Of a stretch of 64,000 bases of DNA, positions 43,331 through 56,100 are shown one piece after another. Below the pieces are notes generated by a model, which was given only the letters and a program-made list of their open reading frames with translations, had not been told where the DNA came from and did no database searches. This DNA is from Harmothoe impar (Eukaryota > Annelida > Polychaeta > Phyllodocida > Polynoidae): positions 17,088,784 through 17,152,783 of the forward strand of contig OX381706.1 of NCBI GenBank assembly GCA_947462335.1, written 5' to 3'. How positions within the stretch are numbered: the stretch's first letter is position 1; each line of letters opens with the position of its first letter. The position numbers and the translations under genes were made by a program.

Positions 43331-43437
43331 GGTGGCATTCACTCATTATGATGACAATGAGCATAATAAATTAAAGTACTATGTGGTCCTTAAGGTATTA
43401 ATTGTCTAAGTACCCCAGATTAAAAAAAAAAAAAGAG

Positions 43438-43950
43438 TCATTGTTGAGTGATGCATGGGTGTGTCCATGGGCATTGAGTTAGCTTTCCTGTTATTCTATG
43501 CAAGAATCTACAGGTTTTTCTAAAACAATTCCCTCTGTCATCAAGCTCCGCCCGAGATCCTATATCTATAAGTACTAGTTCTTTCACTCATCTGGGAAGC
43601 ACTGGCATCAACTGTTTATTTATGGTAATTAGTGTTTTTGTGATACAACCAATATCACCTGATATTAGTTTCAAGGTGAAAGGCCAAGGGAGGAAATTGA
43701 AACCCCCTAATTGCCCTTCCTGTCGAGGTGCTTGAGGCCATCAGTTTTCTTTTGTTATCACATTGACAAGAAAGGGGAGTGGAGGTTAGAGGTGTCATTT
43801 GGTGCGGCTCAGCAACTTCATTACAATCAGGCTTATTAGACTCACACTATTGATCTGCATAACACCACTTCACAACATATTGGGCGTTTGTGAAACACGA
43901 ATAACCTGCACTGCATTTTATTCAGTTTACCATCAGGTGATTGCAATATG
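43438..43950. repeat. Segmental duplicate of 1640-2060 (5' flank of gene B)
   Basis: Collinear with the region upstream of gene A at a similar distance from the promoter, with substitutions and small indels. Marks the left part of the ancestral tandem duplication that produced the gene pair. Confidence 0.7.
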
Positions 43951-44686
43951 TAAAAAACACACCCAATTCTTCTTGCACTGAGGATAAAGAGCCCCTCCCG
44001 AAGTTTCGCCCAAACCACTCCCTAAACAATGCCTACTTTGATATGTTCAGTGAAACTATTCTGCGTATATAATTCACGCAATTACTGTTATTTCTATGGT
44101 TCATTGCTGTAAATCATGGCCTATTCTTATTATAATATGTAACAGTGTTTATCTAAGAAGCAATAAAGTGATGGCTATTAGACCCTATAAATGTGACGAA
44201 TTGGATAAAAGTTCCATATATTTTTGATTGTTGTATTTTAAAATGTTGCACTGCAAAATTTAAAAAAAAAAGTCCTTTGTACCCATGACGATACTGTACA
44301 TGGTAGAACTGAGGTCTTTTGCAGAATCATTTTACATAGTGCATTGCTATATGTGTCCACCGTTTTCAGGGGTGATATTGGCTTCTCATCAGTTCTGATC
44401 ATGGGAGGTGATCTTGGGTCCTGTTTAAGTGCATTAAACAACGGTCATCCTTAAATCGGACTGCATGACTGGTCGTGGATACATTGATGAACGGATAGTG
44501 TGTATTGCAGAACGCTAGTCTATTTGGGGGATGAAAGGTCCGAATAGACTGATGTTTATTGTTTTTCTAGTGCATTTTCCTCCACAAACCTTAGGAATTA
44601 CAACGGCGTATGGTCTCAGGTGTTCGGGAGCAGGGAGTACTACAAACGGTACCGTGCCCTAACAACGCCCGTCACTGGCCCCTCCT

Positions 44687-44998
44687 GGCTGTGTCTCATG
44701 AACCTAGGCATATGTTTTCGTCTCTGACCAGGTGTCGTCTCTGACCAGGTGCCGTCTCTGACCGGGTGCCGTCTCTGACCGGTTTGGCATAATAAGCTCA
44801 AAATAACAACAGCAGGAGGCTAATTATAATTATAATTATAATTATATAACAACCACTATAACGTTTTTACAAATCCTAGTAGTATAAGTATAATTTGTTT
44901 TAAAACAAGAGACGGCACCTGGTCAGAGATGGCACCTGGTCAGAGACGGCACCCACTCAGAGACAAGAAAATTGGCCCAAGTTCGTAGGACACAGCCC
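44687..44998. mobile_element. Long inverted-repeat element with GTCTCTGACC tandem arms
   Basis: The left arm has four copies of (g)tctctgacc(a/g)ggtg(c)c (44719-44784). The right arm has their inverse complements, ggcacctggtcagaga (44910-44966). Outer ends GGCTGTGTCTCATGAACC and the inverse complement GGCTGTGTCCTACGAACT pair too. The loop contains an (AATTAT)n run. Palindromic, non-coding; probably a MITE whose sub-terminal repeats have multiplied. Confidence 0.7.
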
Positions 44999-46744
44999 TA
45001 TTAGTACCATCCACCGCACGCACCCTGCAGGGGGGGGGGGCAGGCGGTGGAGGAGGGGAGCGTGGGTACCGTCTGCTGGTACATGCAATATAGGCCTTTT
45101 CTCGTTGACTTACCAAGTTCAGCAGTTGCCCTCATTAATACATATAGCAGTACTGTATCTAATTCGACCTAATAGGCATTGTTTCAAGTGGCAATTCACC
45201 ATAATTACCTTATATATTATTGTGGGTATTTGATATAAATAGTGCTGCCACTTTAAAGGCCTACACCCAAAGACAGGGTGATTATCCAAGGCACCAGGCA
45301 AGGATAATTACCAATGTCCAAGACTTATAACACTTATGTAGCTACTTACGCATATTCATATCTGGCTTGTACCCAGTGATTGATTTTTAATTAATTTTTA
45401 TGTGTTATATAAACATAATATGCAGTTTCTGTTGTTCTCCCAGCCAACTGTATTATAGAGGCATTATTGTATTTGTACTTGTGTTGCGGGACCAATGACC
45501 ACCAACTACCCTGCCATATGACAAGGATGCCAGAGGTCTATTGCAGAACCATTAGACTGCTCGCCGTAGCAGGGTTGGCGAGAGAGTGCGGTGCTCAACT
45601 GGTAAAGTGTTATCGTGGGTAATCAAGGGTTCTCAGCAAAATTGATCATGTGAAGTGGTCGTGGATACCAGATGTGTCTGTTGCATAATGGTTATTGAGC
45701 CTGTCGTCATCTTCACATGAGCGATTGTGCATGCACTGACGATAGGATATGGTCCTTTGAACAACGCCAGTCTATTTGCTGTTTTTAGACTGAACGTTTT
45801 ATTCGAATGCGTTCTATACGTGGCATAAATACTGGGAGTCATTTCAATATGTGTTATATAAAGTGTGCCTATCAAGATAATAGAGTTTTGCTATTTCATA
45901 AGAGCCCTGTTATTAGTTACAAAAAAGAGGTATTTGGTCTGTTCTCGGAACGTAGTTTGTACCTGGTATATAGTGTGTGCAAACCTGATACCCTGCAATC
46001 TACAATACATGTACACAATTTACTGAGATCTCTAAAGGGAGTCGGGGGGCAGTCAGGCCAATAGAATAGTTTCCGTTCAGGTACACCCTGTAGATATGGG
46101 CCTTATTGGGACTTAGTCCCATGTCGATTTCAAGAAATATCCATGTCAAGAAATGCCCATGTTGCCCACTGGGATATGGAGACCCTCCCATTCCTTCCTC
46201 AAGGGTCCCCTCCAGGGCAGTCATCCACCCTCCCCTATAACACGCCCCTCCCCAGTGTGCACGGTACCACGAACGCCAGTGACCACCTCATGTGACGAGG
46301 ATGGCAGACATCCTCGTCAGAATGTTTGCATTCGTCAACCCCATATCTGACGAGAGTTCGCGAAAATAACTTCTGCAATACACTAATCGTCAATACATTT
46401 CTCTTTCGTGAGAGATCGTTGATGTGACCAGGTTTCATGTTGGTGGGTGGTGTCAGTCGAAATCAGTCTGCAAAAAACCTCAGGCATTATCATCAGAATA
46501 TTTGCTTTCAGCAGCCCCATATTTGACGGGACCTGATGAACAGCATTTTTCCAATAGACCGATTGTTAATACATATTGTCTTCGTCAGAGATCGTCAGAA
46601 TTTGTGTCCGCGGGTCCTGTTAGTTTTAATCATTCTGCAAAAGACCTCAGGAGTTGCAGACAGCTAATATGCTAAACACCAGGGCAGGGTCAGGTATACA
46701 TTTGCATATGGAACAGGGATGTACAGTGTTGGGTGAGGTGTGCC

Positions 46745-46804
46745 TGATTGGCCTAAGCGATGGTATGATGTCATGCCCACAATATAGGCACACACATATA
46801 TAAG
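46745..46804 (+). promoter_or_regulatory. Core promoter of gene B: CCAAT box, CRE-like site, TATA box
   Basis: tgattggcct at 46745, tgatgtca at 46766 (one change from a CRE) and TATATAAG at 46797-46804, in the same order and spacing as in gene A. Sequence between the motifs is less conserved than the motifs, which supports function. Confidence 0.7.
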
Positions 46805-46824
46805 AGGCCTAATTTCAACCTCAA

Positions 46825-46937
46825 CAAGGCAAGCTTTCTGTCGACCAGTGCAGAGCAAGGCTTTCTGATTCCAGCCGACACTGCAAGTCTACATCGTCTT
46901 CATTGAATGATGGTTTGCAGCTGTGAAATTGTTTAGG
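46825..46937 (+). other. Non-coding first exon (5' UTR) of gene B
   Basis: Homologous to 3280-3385. Donor ttaggg|taagcg region, GT at 46938. The intron runs to the acceptor agactcag at 49851-49858, 8 bases before the ATG. Intron 1 is about 2.9 kb here against about 0.7 kb in gene A because of repeat insertions. The uORF of gene A is absent (ACTG instead of AATG). Confidence 0.6.
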
Positions 46938-47152
46938 GTAAGCGTGATATTCTCAGATTTACTGATTTTACCATCAATTATAGTAAGACACACCTTTTTA
47001 GAATTGACCAAATTTGCTCATAGACAATTAGAATTCCACATGATGCTTAACCATCTAAGGGTGGTCTAAAAAAGGATATAGCTAGCTGCAAGAGTGAGAT
47101 CGTTTGCAGGAACTTTCCATAAATGTGAGGCATTGCTGAATCCCATAGAGTT

Positions 47153-47896
47153 CCCAGCTAACAACAAACGTTTTCCAAACGTTTGCAAACGTTTCTACAT
47201 GGTTTGGAGGAAAACTTCTGAAGCAAACGTTTGCTTACGTTTTTCTTAAGTTTGCAAACAAACGTTTGAGAGAGACAAAGAGAGACAGAGAGAGAGATAT
47301 TATGTCTGTTGAGGTTATAAGATGCAATCTCAACTAGATGAGAGATAACGTGGTGCATCAATGGCACAATGGTTAATATTGTGTGTTTGATTTATGCATA
47401 TCATATATAGCATCGCAAATTCCACTTGTAGATATGTAGACTCGGTGGCCTCATGGTCAGCATGCCTGCCTTCAAATCCTATGTTACCACTAGTCTAGGT
47501 TCGAATCCTGGTGTGAGCAGTTTTATAAATTGTTAATGAATTTTAATAAAATTATAGTCCTCTTTCCTTTTGAACAAGTTAGTCCAAACAATTCATTAAG
47601 AGAGTTAGAAAAAGAGTCAGAAAGAGTCATTCTGGAGGCAAACCTAGACTCTCATCTGATCGTTTCTTTTCTCTATGTACCATGTTCAGAAACGTTTGCA
47701 CATCACTTAAGGCCATTCTGGTATGGTAAAAACGTTAAACAAAAGTGCCTATAACGTGGCTGTAACGTTATTAAAACGTTATTTAGTGTCAACGTTTTTA
47801 CGTTAAAAAAACGTTCTGTATAGGTTTTTGCAAACGTTTGCAAACCTTCTACAAACGTTAAATCCTGGTAATGTAAACGTTTTTTTGTTAGCTGGG
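47153..47896. mobile_element. Larger CCCAGCTAACA element with internal tRNA-like segment
   Basis: Ends CCCAGCTAACAACAAACG and CGTTTTTTTGTTAGCTGGG are inverse complements over about 15 bases. Subterminal zones consist of repeated TTGCAAACGTTT / AAACGTT words. About 744 bp with no transposase frame: a non-autonomous DNA element. A tRNA-like region (47438-47519) lies in its middle, probably a nested SINE. Confidence 0.7.
47438..47519 (+). repeat. tRNA-derived SINE-like head
   Basis: A box-like tggcctcatggtcagcatg and a perfect B box ggttcgaatcc (47498-47508) at tRNA spacing. The T arm (ctagg/cctgg) can pair, but the acceptor and anticodon stems cannot. Hence a polymerase-III-type tRNA relic or SINE head rather than a functional tRNA gene. 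Confidence 0.55.
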
Positions 47897-47899
47897 TTA

Positions 47900-49858
47900 T
47901 GATGACTATAGCCGATTCTCTCCCTAAAATGGCATCAATCATAGTTGATGCTCTCTCACGAAAGGTTAACCACTCATTCAATTAGATAAATCCTTTTCAT
48001 CCATGACAAATAGTTTTCCTATGCGATTGACCAAAAATTGCTGAATGGGAGAGTTATATATCATTTACTATTTCACATAAGTTAGCTGCAAGTAATAAGT
48101 TAGCATTTTATAGTTTCATTCCCCTCAACATCTCAATCCGAATATAGTATGTATTTATTATTGCTGAAGTGTTCATGAGACCTATGCTATGAACAACAAA
48201 AGGAGGTGACCAACATTTGACCCATTCACCACTATATTTCTGACTAAATTATATGTGGCCAGGTGAGGGAAAACGTGCCTCCAGGGGGAAAAATGGCTTT
48301 TCAAAGTTCAAGCTACAGGCTTAAAAATGAGATATCTTGAGCTAAAATATTCCAGGTAGTTTTGCTGTAATTGCTTGTCAAATCTAGGTTGTTGTGTACC
48401 ACTGAAAATGGCCACTAAGCTCTAAATTAACCATTTTTCTATCATAAATACTAATAATGCAAAAATGCTTTGTTGAAAAATAACAAAGAAAATCGGTTCT
48501 AGAGGGAAAAATTCTCATTTGAAATAATTAAGAGTTTTCTCTGACAACCAGAAACTGTCACATATGCCAACCTTCCATGTTTCCATGGCAACAAATGTTT
48601 TCTTTGCATTCCAAAAATGCAATGTTTTTTACTGCGGAGATGAAATATTTCTAAGCATATTACTGGATTCCCCATGGAAAATTGGTATAAAGTATTTTTT
48701 GGAGGCACGCTTTCCCCCAATGGGCCACATATCTTTGAATTCTTTGAAAGTATCATATCTTTTCAAAGATGTGCAGACTATGTATGTTGTTCAATCTCAA
48801 ATGGGCAGGCCATGCATGTTCTTCTGTTACATCAGTTTATGTAACAGGGGATATACTCTTGTCTACCATGATTTTCATGCAACGTCCATTGCTCCTTACT
48901 AAAGAGGTCAGTCTTAATTAACTATTTTGTGGGAACAGTGATGGTATGATCAAGCAGTCTTCCTTTAACTTTAACATAAGAGTGACAAATGGAACTATAA
49001 TCGTAAAACACTTTTGATAAAAGCAGTTCAGGCTTCCTTTTTTCACTCTCATATCCTTAACATTGATAACAACTTTCCAATAATTGTGAAACAGCCTACT
49101 TGCCAGGTATACAAAACAATGGCCCACCAGCAGACTATCAGGTGTGTTGTGCAGTTGCCGTTTCCAATTGATTTTCCCCATTAAGTCAAAGCGTGTGGAG
49201 GTTTAGTAAACAAAATTGAATGCACAATATTGATAAAATATTCATCAAAATGTGTGGTCAGGACTGAAAAGCATTGCTGTTGTTGAGTATATACACCATG
49301 TTCATTGGCAATACTGCTCGAATCGACATTTCCCTCAAGCTCTCCCACACTGTATTGATCCATATAAGCATTTCAAAATGGTTGAAACACACATTCGTCC
49401 ATCACTTTAATACTACTGCATTTACAAGAAAGATCCTTAAAAGACGCTCTGATTATGTTCACATAGCATTGATTTATATACCAAAAAATCACAGGCTTCT
49501 AAAACGGACTTGAGGGACTTTATGAACACGTTACTTGTTCCCCCTACAAATCATTAGTGCTGATTTATTTTCATATTATAATCATGTGTAGTATTTATAA
49601 ATGTTTGATTATCCATTGGAAATATGCAATTCATGGCCCAAATATTCAAACAAATTATTTTTATTCACCTCATACACTGGATACCCCTGCATTGATATTT
49701 ACACCTTTGTGACCAAATGTGCAAGATGAAAAATCTATGGACTAACCACACAATTTCTTTCACATGCAGAAATGAAGCACTTCATATACATCAGAATAAA
49801 CATATTGTATCTTAAGGTTCACGTTTTTACTAAAGGTTATTTTCACATTTAGACTCAG
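47900..49858. other. Rest of intron 1 of gene B
   Basis: No coding exon supported. 47900-47960 holds a single atcatagttgatgc motif related to the palindromic core of the TTAA elements. 48130-48230 resembles 3610-3710 of gene A's intron 1 (gctgaagt-ttcatgagacctatgctat), confirming homology of the two introns. Confidence 0.6.
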
Positions 49859-49866
49859 GTCCCAAG

Positions 49867-49939
49867 ATGGAGATATTTCTGCTTGTATTATGGCTCCTCC
49901 TGATGGTTGGCCCATCATCTGAGCAGGAGGGGATCACAG
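49867..49939 (+). CDS. Gene B coding exon 1: signal peptide
   Basis: MEIFLLVLWLLLMVGPSS then EQEGIT: hydrophobic core with small residues before the cut, as in gene A. Phase 1 at gtgaga. Confidence 0.85.
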
Positions 49940-52900
49940 GTGAGATAAATACTGATATGATTTTCTTCACATTATAATCCCCTCCCAAACACTGGTTTTG
50001 TATCAAACTTTAATAAAGGCAAATCCTTTACATTTGACTCTACTCCGTCAGTACATATATATTAACGTTGTCTGTTTGATAATTGCTGATCAATGCTTAC
50101 TAAGCCTTAAAGGAATGTTATCAGCACCAATATTTAACTTGTATTTTACTTCTCATACTGATATCATTTTAATTCATACATACAGTTCCAGAGGTGGAGG
50201 GGTTTGATGGTTACCCTGGTAACTGCAATAAGGATGACAGCTACTCACTTGATGTTAGTCTTGAGGCATGCGCAGAGGCCTGCCGCAATATGTGGCATTG
50301 TCATGGCTTTGTGTATGTTGTAGACACAAACCTGCATCAAGGAGACCTCTGCTGGCGTAAATATGAATCATGTGAGGGGGCGATATTAGCGGATAAGCCT
50401 GGTTTAGTAACCTACATCAATAGGAACCCCATGCTAGGTATGCTGATGTGATGAAATTAAAGTTGATTAATGTGAGGTAATTCGATTTGGTATACATTCA
50501 AAACAATTGGAGGAGGGCATATCCCAGCATGAATGTGTGATGGCTATTTCTGCATATGTATGCCAACACAATAATGAATTAGATTAAAGCTCTTATATTA
50601 TGGTTCCTACATGGTCAATACTTGAAAATGTTCCTGGGGAGTCTTAATGAATGTCAGGCCCCAGTATCTATAAATATCAGCAATGTGTGCAGTGGAAATA
50701 TAGTCATTCAAAGTAGCAAATGTACATTATTCCAGTAAACTAGTGTAAATTTGCATCAGCCCAGTGTATACACAAAGGCACACTAATTCCCGGGATATAT
50801 ATGTGACTTGTACTGGGAATAGGGATCTTAGTGCACCCTGCACTAAGGTCCCTTTTCGCAGATAGTGTCACATATGCTTAAACAGAAATCCAATACAAAA
50901 TTCCCAGACAAATCACTTCAATCACCAAGTAACTTCTCCAGTATAAAAGTGTATTGAAAAGTAAGTTCAAAAGATCACCATCATTCAATGACTGAAACAT
51001 AAAAATGATTCCCATTCTGTGCCTCTTCAGACTACCCAGGTAATTGCTTGAATATATATTAGATATATGCTTGCATGGAAATCTGATACAAAATTCCTTT
51101 AGCAACAAATAACTTCTCCTTAATGGTAGGCCATCATGTAATGACTGAGATATAAAGGTGATACTATTGACTCCCAATCTAAAGGAGACTACCCAGGTAA
51201 TGACACTATCTGCACGTCCAATGGTGCCCAGTGTGTGCAGACTGAGTGCTGTCCCTACATGTATGAGGCAGAGGACATCTGCTCCGGCCACCCAGCAAGG
51301 ACATGCTGCCTGCACCCCCCAGACTGTGAATGGAAGAGGAAGGAGCAAGGTAAGTGTGGGGGGGGGGGGGGTGAAAGGAGGGGAGGCCTTTACCTAGTAA
51401 GTCTATGTTTTATAGTATGCAAATACGGAGAGGATCCTGATTATGTGGCATATTATCATGCATATATATAGATATAGGTGCCATCCATGGGCACTATATG
51501 GCTCAGGGGTATGAAAACATATACAGTGGCCTATGCAATTCTACATCTCAAAATACTGATCTGCCCTACAACCTGGGGGAAGGTATGCCCAATTGGTTGC
51601 ATCAATATAGACCACCATCTCTGGTTTAAGTACATAAATAACAAGAGCCGTATTATTCTTACTATGCACTTGTCACACCTAGATCTCACATACTGGATGG
51701 AAGGGTCTTACGCGCTACCTCGATCCGTCTTTGGCTGTCCAGACACCAGTGCTGCTCCATGGGTGGTCACTAAGGTAGAGCTCCTCATGAGCAGTTCAAC
51801 AGTTCAAAATATCCCGAAGTGGACCCCCCAGGCTAACAAGTCACTCCCTATGGTGTCCCGCGTACCTGGTCCCCTAGCTGGCCCGGTGATCACCCTATCC
51901 TCCTGTCTACAAAGTGGGGATATGCTATCACGAACTGCTAAATCAAGACAGACAAGATGGCCGAGTGGAGCGTATTGTATGTACAAGGCACTTTCAGAGG
52001 ACTGCCCTGAAGGTAGGTGGATTGATAGTCAAATATTGATTCTGTTAGATGGATTCTCTCAAAATGTACAAGTTATAGCCACTTAAACAAGGAATGAGAT
52101 TTTTACTTGTCAACCTGACATTATGTTTGAGAAGAATTTCATTGGTCACAGAACCTTCAACAGTTCAAATTGTTGTGTCATATTTGTATAATTACACTGT
52201 ATAAATACACTACATAATGCTTTAAGTAATGTGTGATATCCTTCATCCTTGTGACCCTAGACGCTATTTAACAAGTCATGTATGCTTTGTGAAATATAGG
52301 CCTCTCAGCAGATGTTGTTGTTGTTGTTAATTCATTTATTTTGCTTGCATAACGTAGAGCCAGGCCCTGTTTGCGTTTTGCAATTAATGTGTACATATAC
52401 ATAGAGATGATATTCATATAGTATATGTACAAGTAGTGCCCTTATGGGTATCACTTAGGATTTCAATAACATATAACATATAGAGCCATGACATCTTCTG
52501 GAGTGAATTAACCCCACTATGCGTCGAGTAGACTTGCTAGGGTTGCATTCATGCATTGCAACAACAACTTATTAGTGACAACATTAAGTAGTCTTAAAGA
52601 AATAAAAAAGCCTGAATGACAACTTACCTCAAAACTAACACTTCTGATAGGTTTGTCTGCTGGTCTGGTGCTGGTGGATGGGGCCAGCCTAGATGTAATT
52701 CGTCACACCATGCTGGAGGCATTCCTCCAGGCATTTAATGGCTCTGTCACAATCCACTTCTGCTGCCGTGACGATGGACCTACCATCTCCACCGTGCCCC
52801 TGCCCACACCAACACCTTTCTCACTGTTCAAGGTAAGGCGTTAGTGTGTACTTGAGGCATTATATTATAGCTAAAATGGCACCTTGCAACAAATACCAAT

Positions 52901-53102
52901 ACTAAACCACCAGCACACAATAGGACAGAGGATTTAACTTTACTGTTCTTGTACAAGAAGATTGATAGAATAACATGATACTCCTTGTAGTAAAGTGGGT
53001 CATTGATGAAATGTGTATGTGTTCACTCACACAGCTATTTCCTTATGTATATAATATGTATATATATGTATATATATATATATATGTATATATGTATAAT
53101 AT

Positions 53103-53162
<60 letters not shown>

Positions 53163-56100
53163 CATATGTATAATATATATATGTATACTTTTAAAAACTG
53201 CTCTCTTCTTATTGGGCTTACTATTTATAATCTGGACCTTGGAATATATACGAGTAGAATGTACATACTCTCATTCAACAGTCTGGCAGTGAATGTCAGA
53301 ACGTCCTGTATATGGTGGTAGATGAGGATCACATCTCATTAGACTTCGGACCTGGTAGCTCCATCAAGACCTTTGGACAGGTTCCGTACAATGTGCGTAA
53401 TAGTCCACAGTCTGTCCGACTTCATCTCTGCCATTACAGAGGTAAGATAGATACTGGTCAATTTGTAGCCATGCATATTCATGATACAGCACAAGTAAAG
53501 GACTCTCTGAGAAAACGGCAGACTAGCTGCGTATCATAGCTACTCTACCCTTCTAAGAATGAAATAAGGCCATAAAAAGGTGTGTTTCAGGCAACCCGAC
53601 CTCAATTTCAAAATAGGGCCAACCCAAATATTATATTCCCGATTTAGAGATTTATTTTTTTCTTTTTGAATTTCTGTAGATTTTAGCAGATTTTTGGTTA
53701 GGAAGAACAGGCTCCCACTGTATATTGGACTAATTGTCTCACCTCAGGAACTTTAAATGAGAATGATTTACAAAATCATAACATAAGCAATCATTGTAGG
53801 AATCAATAAGTCATCCTGATAACTGGTGAGTCGATTGGACCAATTTTCTTTTAAAAATAACTATTCAATGAAATCTTTTTAGGACCATTTTGCCTAAAAC
53901 ACACGTTTACTTGGGCCTAACTCAGTTATGAGGGGTTTTCCCAACTTCACCCTCAATTCCTGACTATAACCAAGGTGTGAAATGTCTTACACCTGCACTG
54001 TGGGCTTATGTCTATCAATATGATAAGTTTAATATTTGCTCCATCAAGGGGTCAACATGAATTGATTATGACGCTAACTTAATTGTGACTTTTCAGCATA
54101 TGAGACGTGTCATTTTAAGGAGGACAATGGTCGGAGCTACCACGGCTACGTGAACATTACAAAGTCTGGCACATGTAAAGCCTGGCAGGATATCGGTGGT
54201 ACCTGGTGGGATAATGGGCTTGATCAGGTAGCTTCGAACCCTGAACTGATCAGGATGGTTTTGAAGAACTATTGCATTGGTATTCGCACCCTCAACCAAA
54301 AACCTTTCTGTAACCCGACTAGACGCTTGTATGAGGCATATGAGTCTTGTGCTGTGCCCTTCTGTCCTGGTAGGCATTCCAGTCAACTTGTCCACTCACC
54401 AACTTGTCCACTATCATTTTGCTCACTCAGCAAGTCGCGCATTCATCAAGGTGCCCACTTTCCCAAAAAGCCCACTTGCCAAATTGCCTATTGTCCTGAA
54501 CCCTGTAAATAGAACAATAATAAATATTGAGGGTCTATCAAATATTTTATATCTCTAACAAAATAAGAAGATTTGTTTTTATGGAAATTCTGAAACAGTT
54601 TCATGTTAATGAAACATAAATTTAGGGTAAAAAATCAGTTTGTATTCACTAGTCTATTTTATTTCTGTAGATTTCCGCAAGGAGGAGACCGTGTCACAAA
54701 GAGGGAAGTTTCTGCCAAGTCGGCAGAGTTCAGGGCCACTGAGCGATGCCCTCCTCCCATTTGATGGAGACGTCAGTGAGTAAATTCTGTATCACATTCC
54801 AACACATTAGTGTAATACTATCTGAAGATACAGTGTACAGTGTACTCTGGTTAACTTTTATTTATTATGCCCCTAATGTGCTGATATGGTAGGTCAGTGC
54901 TTAACTGCATTGGCACCTGTGTCAGGCTTACGCCATAGGCTGGACAGTATTAGGTTGATAAAGACATCAGCATCATGCTTCAGGAGGCTCTGTTTGATTG
55001 GAAAAATGCAGTAAAATATTGTAAACATACTAATGAATGCCTCCAAAAAAGTATAGTTATAGAATGACTGCATATATAAATAGACAAAGATGCAGATAGA
55101 AACAAGTTTTATTATGTTCTCTTTGACTCAGACACATGTACCAGCCAACCAGGATTTCGGCCATGGTGGCAGATGGACCTTCAACGTACAGAGACAGTTG
55201 TTGGTCTCGCAATTCAGGACAATTCAGGTACGACCTAATGTCCTTCTGTTTTACTCTGGGATATTAAAGAAGGGATATTTCAAGAGGGAAGTATATCAAG
55301 GGTTTGTCAGTTACCATAGAAATGTAAATATGGCGTAAGATAAGATATTTCCAACTAACTTGGGAATGGGCGGTTGAATTAGGATTTCTTCGCCTTTAGC
55401 TAATATTTAGACAAAGGAAGTTTGTTATAACCAAGCCCGGTATTGTGAAAATATAGACCAACATTTTCCCTGAGGATTTCAGACAATTCCTCATCTGAAA
55501 CTTATAATATAATTCTGTCCATAAAGGAGCCCTTTTTTTAAATAGTACAGTTCAAGAGTAAGATTCTTGCCAGCAAAGGACAACTAGAGAGTTTATCATG
55601 CATGTATAACTACATGAATAACTACTAACTCAGGTGGCAGACTGAAGGCATGTGGTCTATTCTAGGTGAATCTACCATAACATTTCCAACCCCATTTTCC
55701 AGGTAACCGTTGCAGCTGGAGTAGTTTGGATATCTATGTGGATGGTTCACCCAGTGCCTTCTACAACCAAGAGGGCCTCCTGTGCCTGAAGGACTTCTGG
55801 GGTTACGGTACCTTAATGCAACTCAAGTGTGTCCGCCCTGTCAGTGGACGCTATGTGACAGTAAGACAGGGTATACGTGCAACACTGTATGACTACAACA
55901 TTAACCGGTGCCTTCATCTCTGTGAGCTGTTTGTGTATACCAAAGGTGTGTATTTCTTGTATATATTTGAATCTGATCAAAAGCTTTTCCCAATGTCCTC
56001 CAAAATGGGAAAAGTGAAATGCCCTGGTACTTCCTGCAGACAGCCCTGATATCAGGGAAACCCCAAATATTAACTTCCCCTTTTGATAAAGAATGCCTGG

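Larger units (their letters stand above)
40673..46700. other. Spacer between gene A and gene B
   Basis: No gene supported. Contents: C/G-rich patch at 41100-41290, MITE at 41978-42085, G-run near 41705-41720, repeated GCAATAAATCC words at 42480-43110, segmental duplicate of the gene A flank at 43438-43950, inverted-repeat element at 44687-44998, G-run at 45029, and degenerate related blocks at 44450-44530 / 45645-45785 and 46310-46440 / 46470-46610. Confidence 0.65.

Noticed and set aside
45580..45640. Possible tRNA-like sequence (gtgctcaactggtaaagtg ... gggttctc)
   Set aside because: B box is poor and no cloverleaf forms; only the A-box-like phrase is suggestive.
47438..47519. Functional tRNA gene
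   Set aside because: A and B boxes are present but acceptor and anticodon stems do not pair.
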